Positions 19,389 through 20,851 of a DNA stretch of 20,851 nt are shown here, piece by piece. Source of the DNA: a virus; IMG/VR virus record IMGVR_UViG_3300033146_002575, positions 1 through 20,851 of that record. One strand, written 5' to 3'. How positions within the stretch are numbered: position 1 is the first letter of the stretch; each line of letters opens with the position of its first letter. The notes under the pieces are model-generated. The model was not told where the DNA came from, did not search any database, and was given only the letters and a program-made list of their open reading frames with translations. Both the position numbers and the translations under genes were made by a program.

Positions 19389-20851
19389 ATGAATATTAAA
19401 AAGGAAATATCTAAAATAAGATTAGATAAAAAAATGCGAACCCTTTATAAGGCAGTAGAAAACCCGAACAATTGTTATTATGAATTATATTGTAATATTG
19501 TTAAACAGACCGAATTTTTAGGTCAAGATGCCAAAATTCAGGAGAGAATATATTATATTGAGTTTGGTATATTACATCATAAAAAATGTTTATTTTGTGG
19601 TAAGAATATAAAAAATTATAAAAGTATGTATTGTTCACTTAAATGTTTTAATTTATATGCAAAAAATGATAATAACATTAAGCAAAAACGTGTAGATAGT
19701 TATAAAAAAACATGTATGGAAAAATATGGTGTTGATAATGTTTCACAATTGCAATCAACATCAGAAAAGAAAAAACAAACATGTATGAAAAAATATGGTG
19801 TTGATAATGTTTTACAGTCTAATATTATAAGAGAACAAATAAAACAAACATGTATAGAAAAATATGGAACACCTTATGCTATACAAAATAATCAAGTTAA
19901 ATTAAAACAAAAAAAGACAAAAAACTCTCAAACTGAAAATTTTAAATCAAGTATAAATAAAAAGCGAATAAATACTTGCCAAAAAAAATATGGTGTTGAT
20001 AATGTTTTACAGTCGCATATTATTCAAGATAACATTAGACAAACTTGTATAGAGAAATATAATAAAGATTATTATATTGAAACTGATGATTTTAAACAAA
20101 AGGCAATAGCAACTTCACAACAACATTATCAAGTTGATTACCCAACTCAAGCATCAGAGATAAAAGACAAAGTTAAACAAACATGTGAAAAAAAGTATGG
20201 AGTTGGTAATGTCTTACAAATAGAAGGTATACGTAATAAAATTAAACAAACATGTGAAAAAAAGTATGGTGTAAGTAACCCAGCTCAAGCATCAGAGATA
20301 AAAGACAAAGTTAAACAAACATGTGAAAAAAAGTATGGAGTTGATAATTATTTTAAAACGAAACAATTTAAAACACAAAAATTAAAACAAAATTATTTGT
20401 TTTTGTGTGAGAAATTAAAAACATATTATATCCCACTATTTTCAGAAGATGAATATTGTGGGAGTAGTTACACAACACTTTATAATTGGCAATGTAAAAA
20501 ATGTAATAACATCTTTCAACATTGTTATCATAGTTCATTATTACCTATTTGTAGAATATGTTATCCTTATATTTCAGGATATTCTTTAATAGAAAAACAA
20601 TTATTAAAATTTTTAAATAATATATGTAATTGTGTAATTGAATCAAATGATAGAGAAATACTAGATGGCAAAGAATTGGATATTTATATTCCAGAAAAGA
20701 ATCTTGCAATAGAATTTAATGGTAATTACTGGCATAGTGAACAACAAGGAAAAGACAAAAACTATCATCTAAATAAAACTAATTTATGTAATAAAAAAGG
20801 AATTCAACTTATACATATCTTTGAAGATGAATGGGTTTATAAACAACAAAT
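19389..20851 (+). CDS. Modular homing-endonuclease-like protein (EDxHD/Vsr-like nuclease), cut by window end
   Basis: Open from the ATG at 19389 to the window edge (487 residues seen, no stop). Order of parts: an N-terminal treble-clef zinc motif ('CLFCGKNIKNYKSMYCSLKC', about 67-86); nine repeats of about 23 residues with consensus K-Q-T-C-x-x-K-Y-G-V-D-N-x-x-Q (about 104-330); and a zinc ribbon ('WQCKKC', then 'CRICYP'). A nuclease core follows, with 'ELDIYIPEKNLAIEFNG', 'NYWHSE' and 'GIQLIHIFEDEW', the signature of the EDxHD branch with a Vsr-like fold. The repeats probably read DNA. AAGG precedes the start, and a TATAAATA box lies upstream. It directly follows the intein-bearing reductase. 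Its target is not visible. Confidence 0.8.
   Translation, partial: MNIKKEISKIRLDKKMRTLYKAVENPNNCYYELYCNIVKQTEFLGQDAKIQERIYYIEFGILHHKKCLFCGKNIKNYKSMYCSLKCFNLYAKNDNNIKQKRVDSYKKTCMEKYGVDNVSQLQSTSEKKKQTCMKKYGVDNVLQSNIIREQIKQTCIEKYGTPYAIQNNQVKLKQKKTKNSQTENFKSSINKKRINTCQKKYGVDNVLQSHIIQDNIRQTCIEKYNKDYYIETDDFKQKAIATSQQHYQVDYPTQASEIKDKVKQTCEKKYGVGNVLQIEGIRNKIKQTCEKKYGVSNPAQASEIKDKVKQTCEKKYGVDNYFKTKQFKTQKLKQNYLFLCEKLKTYYIPLFSEDEYCGSSYTTLYNWQCKKCNNIFQHCYHSSLLPICRICYPYISGYSLIEKQLLKFLNNICNCVIESNDREILDGKELDIYIPEKNLAIEFNGNYWHSEQQGKDKNYHLNKTNLCNKKGIQLIHIFEDEWVYKQQ
20146..20343 (+). repeat. Exact 60-bp direct repeat inside the endonuclease-like gene
   Basis: Bases 20146-20205 and 20284-20343 are identical over 60 nt, offset by 138 nt (46 codons, two repeat units), so the copy keeps frame. 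The units between and before are diverged. This indicates a recent duplication of part of the DNA-reading repeat region. Confidence 0.9.

Noticed and set aside
19698-20380. CRISPR-like regularly spaced repeats
   Set aside because: The repeats are in-frame coding units of about 69 nt with diverged sequence and no constant-length spacers; they encode a protein array.

Overview
This window is part of an AT-rich genome of a large tailed bacteriophage with a T4-type replisome. The evidence is the set and density of genes: a family B DNA polymerase C-terminus, UvsX-type recombinase, DnaB/gp41-type helicase, a probable gp59-type helicase loader, gp32-type single-strand binding protein, gp45-type clamp and gp61-type primase. 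Almost all genes lie on the + strand, packed with 1-8 nt overlaps (often TAATG) or short gaps, and most have AGGAG/AAGGA-like ribosome binding sites. A lipobox-like peptide weakly suggests a Gram-negative host. The host cannot be named from this sequence.

Layout. 1-633 is the end of the DNA polymerase. 695-1942 holds small hypothetical genes, three of them small zinc-binding-type proteins. 1961-2707 is a PD-(D/E)XK nuclease. 2680-3482 is a self-contained minus-strand cassette of two genes with its own T4-late-type promoter and a U-tract terminator. 3532-6773 is uvsX, a 37-residue ORF, the helicase and two small genes. 6809-7598 is a repeat protein (21-residue leucine-rich-like repeats) whose frame is broken. 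7680-10118 holds the probable helicase loader, small genes and the gp32-like protein. 10129-14169 holds small genes, the clamp, and the primase at the end. 14217-15343 is a likely late operon. 15347-16463 holds small genes, including a putative lipoprotein. 16487-19360 is a B12-type (class II) ribonucleotide reductase interrupted at its catalytic cysteine by a 145-residue mini-intein. 19389 to the window end is a modular homing-endonuclease-like gene that runs off the edge.

How it fits together. Recombinase, helicase, loader, SSB, clamp, primase and polymerase form one replication/recombination machine, and the reductase supplies dNTPs. Five scattered genes share an N-terminal leader (M-x-K-F-x-x-x-x-E), in four cases followed by an L/I-x-E site. 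This resembles T4 capsid-targeting sequences cut by the prohead protease. Every transcription unit carrying such a gene has TATAAATA just upstream, so I infer that these encode proteins packaged inside the head. A different motif, AGTATATTAA, occurs upstream of uvsX and three other genes and may be the promoter of the non-late genes.

Four small genes are each broken by a single base, all explainable in homopolymer runs (G7, T7, A7, T4). This may be sequencing error, slippage or real decay. No tRNA, rRNA, CRISPR array, attachment site or insertion sequence was recognised, and no gene-free stretch exceeds about 100 bases.
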